In this document: one piece after another, positions 9,097 through 17,520 of the stretch
How positions within the stretch are numbered: the stretch's first letter is position 1
Layout: every line of letters begins with the position of its first letter
Assembly: GCA_028873975.1 (NCBI GenBank)
Contig: JAPPMO010000032.1
Span: 1 to 64,000 of the forward strand
DNA: 64,000 bases
Reading direction: 5' to 3'
DNA from: Chloroflexota bacterium
GTDB taxonomy: Bacteria; Chloroflexota; Anaerolineae; Aggregatilineales; Phototrophicaceae
Notes under the pieces: generated by a model
Database searches by the model: none
Seen by the model: only the letters and a program-made list of their open reading frames with translations
Told to the model about the DNA's origin: nothing
Translations under genes and position numbers: made by a program

Positions 9097-9447
9097 CTAT
9101 TCGTCTGATTCGAGAAGTTGCTGCAACTGATCAATTAGCGGGGGGATGTCATTCATTACCGTATCCCAAACCACATCCATCTCGACTCGCCAGTAGTTAT
9201 GTACCAGAATATGGCGCATACCAATGATTTTTCTCCATGGTATTTGAGGATGCTGCAACTGCAATTCTTCTGATATACGGGTGGCAGATTCCCCAATGAG
9301 TTCAACCGCTTTAGCCAAACCCAATTGAAGAGGGAGGTCATTTTCCAAGTCGCTGCGCTTTCGATTGACGACGACTTGCTGCGCGAGATGGGCTGCGTCT
9401 TGCATTCTTAGCAAGTGCAGGCGATCGCCCTTACGACTCCTTTTCAT
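9097..9447 (-). CDS. HepT-like HEPN ribonuclease toxin (DUF86), copy 1
   Basis: The toxin of a type VII MNT/HepT module, 116 residues. The HEPN fold carries an intact RX4HXY motif, R-H-I-L-V-H-N-Y in IIGMRHILVHNYW near residue 80. Arg and His form the RNase site, and Tyr is the residue AMPylated by the MNT antitoxin in characterised systems. The start at 9447 overlaps the antitoxin gene by 17 bases, the same overlap seen in the second module. The conserved helix with GLAKAVELIGESATRIS matches DUF86. The pair should be functional as far as the motifs show. Confidence 0.85.
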   Translation of the reverse strand: MKRSRKGDRLHLLRMQDAAHLAQQVVVNRKRSDLENDLPLQLGLAKAVELIGESATRISEELQLQHPQIPWRKIIGMRHILVHNYWRVEMDVVWDTVMNDIPPLIDQLQQLLESDE

Positions 9448-9742
9448 AGATGAGCCTCGCGCTCGCAAGAACTTCATCACGAATATACTTGCTCAGCCCA
9501 TTTGGTGTACACAGGTCCACACGACGGCCGACAATATCGCTCAGGTCCATCAGGTGTCCACCCATGCCAAATAGGCCGACACGCGCGTCAGGCAAGTATT
9601 CGACCAGCAGGTCAATGTCGCTCTCGGGTGTCAACTCATTACGCAATGCCGAGCCAAACACAGACAGACGCCGTATCGGCTGGGTGGCGCAGTATTCGCG
9701 GATTTCTTCCAGTGGCAGGTCTAGCGTGATTGCCTGGCTCAT
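9431..9742 (-). CDS. MNT-type nucleotidyltransferase antitoxin, copy 1
   Basis: Minimal nucleotidyltransferase of 103 residues that in known MNT/HepT systems silences the toxin by AMPylating it. The GSX10DXD signature is complete: GS of VFGSALRNEL followed by ten residues and D-I-D of SDIDLLVEY. The start at 9742 (MSQAITLDL) is preferred over in-frame starts upstream because it makes a normal-length MNT and overlaps the preceding HepT stop by four bases. From IREYCATQPIRR to EYLPDAR it is identical to the antitoxin of the neighbouring module except for one residue, while the C-terminal half differs strongly. Confidence 0.87.
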   Translation of the reverse strand: MSQAITLDLPLEEIREYCATQPIRRLSVFGSALRNELTPESDIDLLVEYLPDARVGLFGMGGHLMDLSDIVGRRVDLCTPNGLSKYIRDEVLASARLIYEKES

Positions 9743-10090
9743 GACCCAAATTCCTCGTCCATCAGCTTCATTAAATCGGCAATGAGCGGCGGTACGTTTT
9801 CTGTTGCCGCAATCCATAGCACATTAAGGTCGACATCAGAATAGCCATGTACCAGACCGCATACCAATGATTTTCGCCCAAGGTATTCCAGGATAGCGCG
9901 CCTTGCGCTTACGAGAGACATGATAGGCTGCTTCGCCAACCACAAGCACAAGATAGCGTAAAGCCAATTGCAGCAACTCATTATCATCAAACGATCGGCG
10001 AGAGCGTCCATCAACCAGGTCGCGGATTTTCTGCGCCGCTTCCAGCATATCGTGGCCGCGAACGTGGTCTTTGTCACGACGCTCTAACAT
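9739..10090 (-). pseudogene. HepT-like HEPN toxin, copy 2, frameshifted in its active site
   Basis: The first frame (start 10090) encodes a HepT N-terminus through YPGIPWAKIIGMR and then runs to a stop in the wrong frame. The correct continuation LVHGYSDVDLNVLW and a normal C-terminus (stop 9739) are in another frame. In copy 1 six bases separate the codons of the motif Arg and the Leu of LVH; here only one base does. This is what a five-base deletion inside RX4HXY would give. The catalytic motif is therefore destroyed. A sequencing or assembly error is possible but would need a five-base loss (or one-base gain). Apart from this lesion the protein looks intact, so the decay is recent. Confidence 0.8.
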
Positions 10091-10385
10091 AGAGCAGCCT
10101 GGCGTTATCAACAACTTCCTGCCGAAAGAGACGACTCAATTCGTTTGGGGTGCGTAAATCAACCTTGCCGCCTATGAGTTCGCTCAAGTCAATTTCCTGC
10201 TGCGCCAACTCAAAGTATCCGATTCGCGCGTCAGGCAAGTATTCGACCAGCAAGTCGATAGCGCTTTCCGGTGTCAACTCATTACGCAATGCCGAGCCAA
10301 ACACAGACAGACGCCGGATTGGCTGCGTAGCGCAGTATTCACGGATCTTGTCTTCAGGCAGAATGGTTTTGGTCGTCTCGCTCAT
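10074..10385 (-). CDS. MNT-type nucleotidyltransferase antitoxin, copy 2, mutated DXD
   Basis: A 103-residue MNT-family protein paired with the broken HepT downstream, which it overlaps by 17 bases. GS is present in VFGSALRNEL, but the first Asp of the DXD pair is Ala (SAIDLLVEY), so a metal ligand needed for nucleotidyl transfer is missing and AMPylation activity is probably lost. The central 42 residues are identical to copy 1 apart from this change. The start MSETTKTIL at 10385 is chosen because upstream in-frame codons lengthen the protein beyond family size. The reading frame is open, so it could still be translated and act as a binder only. Confidence 0.82.
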   Translation of the reverse strand: MSETTKTILPEDKIREYCATQPIRRLSVFGSALRNELTPESAIDLLVEYLPDARIGYFELAQQEIDLSELIGGKVDLRTPNELSRLFRQEVVDNARLLYVRAS

Positions 10386-10460
10386 GGCAAGGGTCCTTCT
10401 CAAGCACATCATAACATGTATCTGCGCGCAACAGAAGAAGCCTATGCGGGTGGTCTTGGC

Positions 10461-12602
10461 TCAATGCACATAGCGCGTGGGATCTTTGATCGCGCCTTGC
10501 CCTTCCAGCGCAGTCGCCGCCCGATCCAGCTTTTCTAGCTTGACCGCCGCCATCTTGAAATCGGGTATCTTGGCCCGCGGATCGACCTTCTCCAGCGTCA
10601 GCAGGTTCGCCGCCGCTTCGACGAAATGGAAGGGCAAGAAGACCGTGCCGGCCGGCGAACGGCCCGTCACCATGACTTGACACTCGACAGTCCCGCGCCG
10701 CGATGTGATGCGCAGCCAATCGCCGGAAACAACCTGCAACCCCCCGGCGTCGGCCGGGTGCATCTCGATGATCGGGACGGGGAAAGCCTCTTCCAGGCGG
10801 GAACTGCGGGTCATTGTGCCGCCGTGCCAGTGGAAGAGCACCCGCCCGGTCGTCAGATGATAGGGATACTCCTCGTCGGGCAATTCGCTTTCCGTGCCGT
10901 ATTCCAATTCCCAGAATTTGCCCTTGCCGCGGGGAAAATCGTCCTCGAACAAATAGGGCGTGCCGGGATGGTCCGCGGCCGGGCAGGGCCAATGCACGCC
11001 GCCTTCCCGCTCCAGACGGGCGTAGGTGACGCCGAAGAAATCGGGCGTGACCCGCCGCATCTCTTCCCAGATTTCTTCGGGATGCTGATAGTCGAAGCCG
11101 GCGCTGGATGCGACGCCCAGCCGCGCTTCCATGCGCTTTGCCAAAGCGCAGACAATCTGCCAGTCGGGTAGCGACTCGCCCACTGCCGGCAGCGCCTGCC
11201 GGACGCGCTGGATGCGGCGGTCGCTATTGGTGAAGGTGCCCTCTTTTTCGGCGAAGCTGGCGGAGGGCAGGACCACGTCCGCCATCTCGCCTGTTTCGTT
11301 CATGAAGATATCGATGCAGACCAGCAGGTCCAGTTCCTCAAGCGCATGCTGGGCATGGGATAAATTCGGCTCGCTCATCATGGGGTTCTCGCCCATGACG
11401 ATCATGGCTTTGATCCGCCCCATGAGCGCGCCATCGACCATTTCCGTGACGGTCAAACCCGGCTGGTCGTTGAGACTGGTGCGCCATTCGCTTTCAAATT
11501 TCTGCTTGATGGCCGGATCAGCGACTGATTGATAGGCTGTGTAGACATTGGGCAAGCCCCCGCTATCCGAGCAGCCTTGCACGTTGTTCTGCCCGCGCAA
11601 GGGATTGAGCCCGGTGCCGGGTTTGCCGGCGTGACCGCACATCAGCGCCAAGTTGGTCAGCGAAAGCGCGTTGTCGGTGCCATGGGTACTTTGGCTGATG
11701 CCCATGCCCCAGTAGAAAGCGGCGCGCTCGGCAGTGGCGTACATGCGCGCCGCCCGCCGGATGTCCTCGGCCGGCACGCCGCTGACGGCTTCCGCCCACT
11801 CAGGCCTACAATGTTCCAGCGATTCAATATAGTCCTCGAAGCCCTCGGTGCGCGCCTCGATAAATTCGGGGTTGAAGAGGTTTTCGCTGACAATGACATT
11901 CGCCATGGCCTGAAAAACCGCCACATCCGTGCCCGGCTTTTGCCGCAGCCACAGCGTCGCGAAATCCGTCAGCTCAATCTGGCGCGGATCAATCACGATC
12001 AGCTTGGCGCCGTTGGCGCGCACCGCTTTTTTCAGGAACAAGCTGATGACCGGGTGCGTTTCGGTAGTGTTGCTGCCGGTGACGATGAAGGTATCAAGGT
12101 TTTCCATCTCGGCGATGCTGTTGCTCATGGCGCTGGAGCCGATAGCCAGCTGCAAGCCAGTCACGCTGCCGGCATGACAGAGCCGCGCGCAGTGATCAAC
12201 GTTGTTCGTCTTCATCACCGCCCGCACCCACTTTTGGAAGACATAGTTGTCCTCGTTGGTGGCTTTGGCGCAGGCGTAGGTGGCGACGCTGTCGCCGCCA
12301 TGATCGCGGACGATCGCCGACAAGCGCTCGCTGACAGTGTCCAGCGCCTCGTCCCAGCTTGCCTCGCGGAAATTCCCGGGCGCGCCGTCGCGGATCAGCG
12401 GCCGCTTCAAGCGCCGCGGATGACTGGCGAAATCCAGCCCGAAGCGCCCTTTGACGCAGAGATTGCCGTAATTGGGCGCGCTGTCGAAAGGCGCTTCAAC
12501 GCGGTAGATCTGCTCGTCTTTGATATGCAAGTCCATCTGGCAGCCAACCCCGCAGTAGGGGCAGGTCGTGCGCGTAATTGAATCTGGTCGCAGTGTTCGC
12601 AT
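10461..12602 (-). CDS. fdhF: Formate dehydrogenase catalytic (alpha) subunit, Mo/W-bis-MGD
   Basis: Oxidises formate to CO2 at a molybdenum or tungsten cofactor. It is a 713-residue DMSO-reductase-family protein. The [4Fe-4S] cluster ligands are Cys14, 17, 21 and 49 (TCPYCGVGC ... LCVKGR). The metal-ligand residue is Cys142 in HCARLCHAGSV, where selenoenzymes have Sec, so this is the cysteine form. MGD-binding segments follow (GSNTTETHPV, VIDPR, GKPGTGLNPLRGQNNVQG), and the C-terminal molydopterin domain ends near PDFKMAAVKLEK. It lacks the N-terminal ferredoxin region found in FdsA-type subunits; a separate protein at 38969-39670 supplies those clusters, and 37258-38964 the NAD module. No twin-arginine signal is present, so it is cytoplasmic. 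Confidence 0.92.
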   Translation of the reverse strand: MRTLRPDSITRTTCPYCGVGCQMDLHIKDEQIYRVEAPFDSAPNYGNLCVKGRFGLDFASHPRRLKRPLIRDGAPGNFREASWDEALDTVSERLSAIVRDHGGDSVATYACAKATNEDNYVFQKWVRAVMKTNNVDHCARLCHAGSVTGLQLAIGSSAMSNSIAEMENLDTFIVTGSNTTETHPVISLFLKKAVRANGAKLIVIDPRQIELTDFATLWLRQKPGTDVAVFQAMANVIVSENLFNPEFIEARTEGFEDYIESLEHCRPEWAEAVSGVPAEDIRRAARMYATAERAAFYWGMGISQSTHGTDNALSLTNLALMCGHAGKPGTGLNPLRGQNNVQGCSDSGGLPNVYTAYQSVADPAIKQKFESEWRTSLNDQPGLTVTEMVDGALMGRIKAMIVMGENPMMSEPNLSHAQHALEELDLLVCIDIFMNETGEMADVVLPSASFAEKEGTFTNSDRRIQRVRQALPAVGESLPDWQIVCALAKRMEARLGVASSAGFDYQHPEEIWEEMRRVTPDFFGVTYARLEREGGVHWPCPAADHPGTPYLFEDDFPRGKGKFWELEYGTESELPDEEYPYHLTTGRVLFHWHGGTMTRSSRLEEAFPVPIIEMHPADAGGLQVVSGDWLRITSRRGTVECQVMVTGRSPAGTVFLPFHFVEAAANLLTLEKVDPRAKIPDFKMAAVKLEKLDRAATALEGQGAIKDPTRYVH

Positions 12603-12666
12603 AAGCCCTCTCCTTCATCCCATTATAATCCCAGCCCCCGCTTTGACCAAATGCTGTCAAGATGGC

Positions 12667-12922
12667 GGGGACAATCACTTTAATTTTTTCAACACAGAGA
12701 GCGCAGAGCGCACAGAGTTACTTGGTGTTCAGACAACATTTCTTCTAAAATCCAAGACTAAGCATAAGAAAGAGTTACAAGCGAAACGCGATTTTCCACT
12801 CGAAAACACAGTTGAAATAAGACATTGTATGTTTTTCTCTGTGCCCTCTGTGTTCTCTGTGGTTAATATTCAGTTTAGATTCCCGCCATTTCAGCCGCTA
12901 TCATTTTGAAGCGACTACCCTG
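12667..12922. repeat. Family A inverted-repeat element, full copy (minus orientation)
   Basis: About 256 bases, closely similar to the reverse complement of 24560-24818 over essentially the whole length, including the core. Arms: CACAGAG-type repeats at 12693-12717 and CTCTGTG-type repeats at 12837-12866. The outer ends are GGGGACAATCAC on the left and GAAGCGACTACCCTG on the right. No coding capacity. It fills most of the gap between the formate dehydrogenase and dehydrogenase genes, which are transcribed divergently. Confidence 0.85.
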
Positions 12923-12951
12923 AGCGGCGGGGTCAATCACTTCGACAACGT

Positions 12952-12979
12952 TTGAAATTACATTATTCAACGCTACAAT
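12952..12979 (+). promoter_or_regulatory. Candidate promoter for the dehydrogenase / SDR cluster
   Basis: TTGAAA, 16 bases, TACAAT, located about 40 bases before the start at 13019 and just outside the repeat element. Good spacing and a sensible leader length. Confidence 0.45.
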
Positions 12980-13018
12980 ACACCGACATCTCCCTCCAGC
13001 GACCAGAGGATTTGCCTG

Positions 13019-14119
13019 ATGAGCTATCTCGCCCACGAACCCCTGCCCGAAACGATGCCCGCCATCGTCTGCCGCGGACCAGAAGACTACCGGCTCGAAG
13101 AATGGCATGTGCCGCGGCCGGCCGCCGGTGAAATCGTGATCAAGGTGCAGTCGGTGGGCATCTGCGCCAGCGACCTCAAATGCTATCAAGGCGCGCCGCT
13201 CTTCTGGGGCGACGACAGCCGCGAGGGCTATTGCCAGCCGCCCGTCATCCCCGGGCATGAATTCGTGGGCGAGGTCGTGGCGCTGGGAGAGGGCGCCGGT
13301 GAGAAATATGGCTTGGCATTGGGCGATATCGCTGTCTCCGAGCAGATCGTGCCCTGCTGGAATTGCCGCTTTTGCAAGCGCGGGCAATACTGGATGTGCC
13401 AGGACAAACACGATGTATACGGCTTCCGTCAAGCCACCATCGGCGCCATGGCTCAGTACATGCTATTCCCGGTCGGCGCGCTCAATTACAAAGTGCCGGA
13501 ATCGCTGCCGGCGCATCATGCCGCTTTCATCGAGCCGCTCGGCTGCTCGATTCATGCGGTGCAGCGCGGCGAAATCAAACTGGACGACGTGGTCGTGATC
13601 GCCGGCTGCGGTCCCCTCGGCTTGGGCATGGTGGCTGCCGCGCGGCTCAAGAATCCGCGCTTGCTGATCGCCGTCGACCTGAACGACGACCGCCTGGAAA
13701 TCGCGGAGCTTTGCGGCGCCGATATGAGCCTGAACCCAGGCAAGACGGACGCGGTCGACGAAGTGCTCAAGCTGACGGAGGGCTATGGCTGCGATGTCTA
13801 CATCGAAGCCACCGGCTATCCGGCCGCGGTGGAGCAAGGCTTGCAGATGATCCGCAAGCTGGGCACTTTCGTCGAATTCAGCGTCATGCGAGAGCCGGTC
13901 ACAGTGGACTGGACCATCATCGGCGATACCAAAGAACTGAATATCCATGGTTCGCACCTGAGCCCGTACACGTATCCCATCGCTATCGACATGCTGGTCA
14001 AGGGCTTGCTGCCCATGGACCGCATCATGACCCACCAACTGCCGCTCAGCAGCTTCCAGGCTGGTATGGACATGGTGGCGCAGGGCAGGGAATCGGTCAA
14101 GGTCACGCTAAGTCCCTAG
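13019..14119 (+). CDS. Zinc-dependent alcohol / polyol dehydrogenase (MDR family)
   Basis: NAD(P)-dependent oxidation of a secondary alcohol, probably a sugar alcohol or aldonate. The 366-residue medium-chain dehydrogenase has catalytic zinc ligands Cys49, His80 and Glu81 (GICASDLKC; PGHEFVGE), a structural zinc loop with Cys113, 116, 119 and 127, and a Rossmann segment with GCGPLGLGMVAAA near residue 200. An insertion after Cys49 (GAPLFWGDDSREG) is typical of the threitol/erythritol-dehydrogenase-like branch, but I cannot assign the substrate. The RBS AGAGGA lies nine bases upstream. Three SDR genes follow on the same strand, so it may head a polyol oxidation operon. Confidence 0.88.
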   Translation: MSYLAHEPLPETMPAIVCRGPEDYRLEEWHVPRPAAGEIVIKVQSVGICASDLKCYQGAPLFWGDDSREGYCQPPVIPGHEFVGEVVALGEGAGEKYGLALGDIAVSEQIVPCWNCRFCKRGQYWMCQDKHDVYGFRQATIGAMAQYMLFPVGALNYKVPESLPAHHAAFIEPLGCSIHAVQRGEIKLDDVVVIAGCGPLGLGMVAAARLKNPRLLIAVDLNDDRLEIAELCGADMSLNPGKTDAVDEVLKLTEGYGCDVYIEATGYPAAVEQGLQMIRKLGTFVEFSVMREPVTVDWTIIGDTKELNIHGSHLSPYTYPIAIDMLVKGLLPMDRIMTHQLPLSSFQAGMDMVAQGRESVKVTLSP

Positions 14120-14187
14120 CGAGCCCAACCAGCGCATTTCTGCCGAAAAGACTTGAGAAGCCCGCGCTTATCGCTCGGAGCAAGTCA

Positions 14188-14919
14188 ATGAGCCAATCAC
14201 TTAGGGGAAAAGTCGCCATCATCACCGGCGCCAGTTCCGGCATTGGCGAAGCGACGGCGCGGCTGCTATCCCAACAGGGTTGCAAGCTGGCTTTAGCCGC
14301 GCGCTCCCATGAGAAACTGGCAGCGCTGGCCGCCGAGCTGCCGACCGACTGCCTCGTCGTCCGCGCCGACATGACCCAGCCAGCCGATATTACGGGAATG
14401 GTCAAGCGGACCCTGGAGCGTTTCGGCCGCATCGATATCATGTTCGCCAACGCGGGAATCTGGATTCGCGGGCAATTCGCCGAGGGCGACCTTGATGACT
14501 TCTCGGAATTGCTCAAGATCAATGTCGATGCTGTCTTGCGCTGCGCTCATGCCGTCATTCCGGGCATGAAAGCGCGCGGCGCTGGCGACATCATCGTCAC
14601 CAGTTCCATTTCGGGTCATCACGATCTGCACGGAGAGCCGGTCTACAGCGCCAGCAAGAACGCCGCGCAGACCATCGTCCATACGCTGCGCCGGCAGCTC
14701 GCGCCCGCGGGCATCCGCGTCATGTCGCTGGCGCCAGGACCCGTGGCCAATCCCATGCAAGGTTTATGGGACCCCGAAGAAATCCGGCGTGCGACCGAGA
14801 TTGATCGTGATTACCTGAGTTCCGATGATTGCGCCGAGGCTATCTTGTTCATGCTAACGCGGCCGCCGCATGTTACCATTCGCGACCTGGTCATGCTGCC
14901 GCAAATTGACCGCGTGTAG
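14188..14919 (+). CDS. Short-chain dehydrogenase/reductase, tandem copy 1
   Basis: Classical SDR of 243 residues. The cofactor loop is TGASSGIG at residues 13-20, NAG is at about 88-90, and the catalytic residues are Ser140, Tyr153 and Lys157 (VYSASK). It is embedded in a much longer open frame, but the start at 14188 has GGAG seven bases upstream and gives the exact length of its two neighbours. It is the first of three paralogues in a row with the same C-terminal signature (VTIRDLVMLPQ), which points to local duplication. It probably oxidises or reduces a sugar or polyol related to the substrate of the zinc dehydrogenase 69 bases upstream. Confidence 0.9.
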   Translation: MSQSLRGKVAIITGASSGIGEATARLLSQQGCKLALAARSHEKLAALAAELPTDCLVVRADMTQPADITGMVKRTLERFGRIDIMFANAGIWIRGQFAEGDLDDFSELLKINVDAVLRCAHAVIPGMKARGAGDIIVTSSISGHHDLHGEPVYSASKNAAQTIVHTLRRQLAPAGIRVMSLAPGPVANPMQGLWDPEEIRRATEIDRDYLSSDDCAEAILFMLTRPPHVTIRDLVMLPQIDRV

Positions 14920-14966
14920 CTGAATGACGCGCAATTCATGTATCGTTCACAAGCAGAGGTCTGAAA

Positions 14967-15701
14967 ATGGAAACTTCACTATCAGGAAAAGTGGTCATCA
15001 TCACCGGCGCCAGTTCCGGCATTGGCGCGGCTTGCGCGCGCGCCTTGGCAGAAGCGGGCTGCAAGCTGACGCTGGCCGCGCGCTCCGTCGGCAAGATGGA
15101 AGCGCTTGCGGCTCACCTGCCGACTGAATGCCTGGTCGTCCGCGCCGATATGATCGCGTCCGCCGATATCAGCAACATGGTCGAGCGGACCCTGGATCAA
15201 TTCGGCACTGTGGATGTCATGTTCGCCAATGCCGGCATCTATATCCCCGGCGAATTCGCCGATGGCGACCCGGAGGCATTTTCGGAATTGTTGACCATCA
15301 ACGTGGATGCCGTATTGCGCTGCGCCCATGCCGTTATCCCGAGCATGAAGGCGGGTGGCGGCGGCGATATCGTCGTCACCAGTTCCATTTCCGGTTTTAC
15401 TGATGTGCATTGGGAACCGATTTACAGTGCGAGCAAACACGCCGTGCAAACCTTCGTACATACAGTGCGGCGGCAAGTGGCCGGGGACGGCATCCGTGTG
15501 ATGTCGCTGGCGCCCGGCGCGGTCGCCAATCCGCTTTGGGGCTTCCACGACGCCGACGAGATCCAGCGCGTTTCGCAAGGCGAGCGGGGCTATTTGACTT
15601 CGGAAGACTGCGCCGAAGCGCTCCTATTTATGTTAACGAGACCGCCGCAAGTCACGATCCGCGACCTGGTGATCCTGCCGCAGAATCAGGTGAATATCTA
15701 A
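14967..15701 (+). CDS. Short-chain dehydrogenase/reductase, tandem copy 2
   Basis: Second SDR of the tandem array, 244 residues, with TGASSGIG at 13-20 and the Ser140, Tyr153 (IYSASK), Lys157 catalytic set. It matches copy 1 along its length without gaps in the first 160 residues. The differences cluster in the substrate loop after residue 180 (VANPLWGFHDADEIQRV here), which suggests that the copies act on different substrates or stereoisomers. AGAGG lies seven bases upstream of the start. Forty-seven bases separate it from copy 1 and 13 from copy 3. Confidence 0.9.
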   Translation: METSLSGKVVIITGASSGIGAACARALAEAGCKLTLAARSVGKMEALAAHLPTECLVVRADMIASADISNMVERTLDQFGTVDVMFANAGIYIPGEFADGDPEAFSELLTINVDAVLRCAHAVIPSMKAGGGGDIVVTSSISGFTDVHWEPIYSASKHAVQTFVHTVRRQVAGDGIRVMSLAPGAVANPLWGFHDADEIQRVSQGERGYLTSEDCAEALLFMLTRPPQVTIRDLVILPQNQVNI

Positions 15702-15714
15702 GGGACCCAGCGCG

Positions 15715-16446
15715 ATGAGCAGTACGCTGAAAGGCAAAGTGGTCATCATCACCGGCGCCAGCTCGGGCATCGGCGCGGCGAGCGCCCGCCTGCTTTCCGA
15801 ACATGGCTGCCGGCTGAGTTTGGCCGCGCGGTCGGTCGACAAGCTGGAGCGGCTGGCCAGTGAAATCGACGGCGAGGCGCTTGCGATACGCGCCGACATG
15901 ACAATTCCCGCAGATATCAGCCGCATGGTCGCGCGTACGCTGGAAGGCTTCGGTCGGATTGACGCGCTTTTCGCCAACGCTGGCGTCTTCATCATGGGCG
16001 ACTACGCCGCGGGCGATCCGGAGGCTTATACGAACTTGCTCAAGGTGAACGTCGATGGCGTCATGCGCTGCATGCACGCTGTCATCCCGGCCATGAAAGC
16101 GCAGGGCGCGGGCGATATCCTGGTGACAAGCTCTATCGCCGGTCACGAGGAGCTGCACCTGGGTCCGGTCTACGGGGCTTCCAAACACGCCATTCAAACC
16201 ATCGTGCATACCACCCGGCGTCAACTGGCGGCGGATGGCATCCGGGTCATGTCCCTGGGTCCGGGCCGCGTTGCCAACGAATTATGGGGGCTCGCCGACC
16301 CCGATGAGATCGAGCGCTTGACGCGCGTCGAACGCGATTACCTGAAAGTGGAAGATGTCGCGGAAGCTGCGGTTTTCATGCTCTCGCGCCCGCGGCATGT
16401 TACGATACGCGACATTGTCATGCTGCCGCAGAAGCAAGATGTCTAA
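15715..16446 (+). CDS. Short-chain dehydrogenase/reductase, tandem copy 3
   Basis: Third tandem SDR, 243 residues, with TGASSGIG at 13-20, Ser140, Tyr153 and Lys157; the Tyr motif is VYGASK, so the residue after Tyr is Gly and not Ser as in copies 1 and 2. It ends in VTIRDIVMLPQKQDV. It shares the same fold and length as its neighbours and is presumably co-transcribed with them. The next gene, another alcohol dehydrogenase, is on the opposite strand and ends 12 bases away, so this is the end of the operon. Confidence 0.9.
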   Translation: MSSTLKGKVVIITGASSGIGAASARLLSEHGCRLSLAARSVDKLERLASEIDGEALAIRADMTIPADISRMVARTLEGFGRIDALFANAGVFIMGDYAAGDPEAYTNLLKVNVDGVMRCMHAVIPAMKAQGAGDILVTSSIAGHEELHLGPVYGASKHAIQTIVHTTRRQLAADGIRVMSLGPGRVANELWGLADPDEIERLTRVERDYLKVEDVAEAAVFMLSRPRHVTIRDIVMLPQKQDV

Positions 16447-16458
16447 AGGGCTGGTAGC

Positions 16459-17490
16459 TCACATGCCGGGCGACAGAAGCACCTTGGAAACATCGCCCGG
16501 CGCCGCGATCAAGCGCTCGAACCACTTGCCGCCCTCGGCCAGCGGCGCTTCGACAATCCAGGGATCCAGGCCGATCGCGCCTTTGCCCAGCAGATCCAGC
16601 GCGGCAGCGAAGTCCGCGGCGGTATAAGCGAAGGAGCCAAACGCGCGGATCTCGCGGCGGATCATATTCGCCACCGGCATGACGCTGCTCTCCTCGTGCA
16701 AGCCGCTGAGGACCAGCGCGCCCGTTGGCTCTGTCGCCGAGACGCACTGCTCGCGCGTCAAGGCGCTGCCCACCGCATCCACCGAGACCGCCACGCCGTC
16801 GCCGCCCGTCGCGTCCAGCACGGCTTGCGCCGGATCTGTCTCCTTGGGCTGGATGGCGATGCCGCCCAGATCCGCGCCCATCGCCAGACGCGCCTCGTCG
16901 ATCTCGGCGATGAAGACACGCGCGGCGCCGCGCAGCTTGAGCATCTGCAAAGAGAGCAAGCCGATCGGTCCCGCGCCGATGATCAGACAATCCGAGCCCC
17001 TGACGTCGCCAGCCAGTTCGGCAATGCGCAGGGCGCAGCCTACCGGCTCGGTCAGCGCTCCAATGCGGCTGTCCATGCCCTCCGGCAAGGTCAAGGCAAG
17101 CTTTGCCGGCACGCTGATATACTCCGCGAAGGCGCCGGGGCGATGCGCGCCCAAGAGCCGGCGATTGCCGCATAACTGGGTGAATCCGGCGCCGCATTGC
17201 CGGCATTCGCCGCAATACCAGAGCGGATTGACCGTCACCAGGGCTCCGACCGTCAGGTCCCGGCGCAGGGTCGCTACCATCGGGCCGACCGCAACGATCT
17301 CGCCGGCGAATTCGTGCCCCATGATCAGGGGCGGCACGCGCAGCGCATTGTGGCCCAGGTAACCGCTCAATTCCGATCCGCAGATGCCGACATAATCCAC
17401 CTTCACCAGGATTTCATCCGCCGGCGCTTCCGGTCGCTTTTCTTCGCGCATTGACATCGTTCGCGCCGCTTCCCAAATCAGTGCTTTCAT
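16459..17490 (-). CDS. Zinc-dependent alcohol dehydrogenase (MDR family), galactitol-phosphate / sorbitol type
   Basis: Medium-chain NAD(P)-dependent dehydrogenase of 343 residues. Catalytic zinc ligands are Cys37, His59 and Glu60 (GICGSELSG; MGHEFAGE), the structural zinc site is the C-x2-C-x2-C-x7-C cluster in YCGECRQCGAGFTQLC, and the Rossmann loop is GAGPIGLLSLQML. The GSELSGY segment after the catalytic Cys is typical of the branch that oxidises hexitols or their phosphates. It is convergent with the SDR array and only distantly similar to the enzyme at 13019. The exact substrate is unknown. Confidence 0.88.
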   Translation of the reverse strand: MKALIWEAARTMSMREEKRPEAPADEILVKVDYVGICGSELSGYLGHNALRVPPLIMGHEFAGEIVAVGPMVATLRRDLTVGALVTVNPLWYCGECRQCGAGFTQLCGNRRLLGAHRPGAFAEYISVPAKLALTLPEGMDSRIGALTEPVGCALRIAELAGDVRGSDCLIIGAGPIGLLSLQMLKLRGAARVFIAEIDEARLAMGADLGGIAIQPKETDPAQAVLDATGGDGVAVSVDAVGSALTREQCVSATEPTGALVLSGLHEESSVMPVANMIRREIRAFGSFAYTAADFAAALDLLGKGAIGLDPWIVEAPLAEGGKWFERLIAAPGDVSKVLLSPGM

Positions 17491-17520
17491 CGTTGTCCAT
17501 CCTCTTATTTCGTCGCCCGT

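Noticed and set aside
10461..12602. Selenocysteine formate dehydrogenase
   Set aside because: The position is a Cys codon in HCARLCHAG and there is no in-frame TGA, so it is the cysteine form.
13363..14187. A long plus-strand frame upstream of and in frame with SDR copy 1
   Set aside because: It lies in another frame of the zinc dehydrogenase gene. The SDR has its own start and RBS at 14188, so this is not a fusion.
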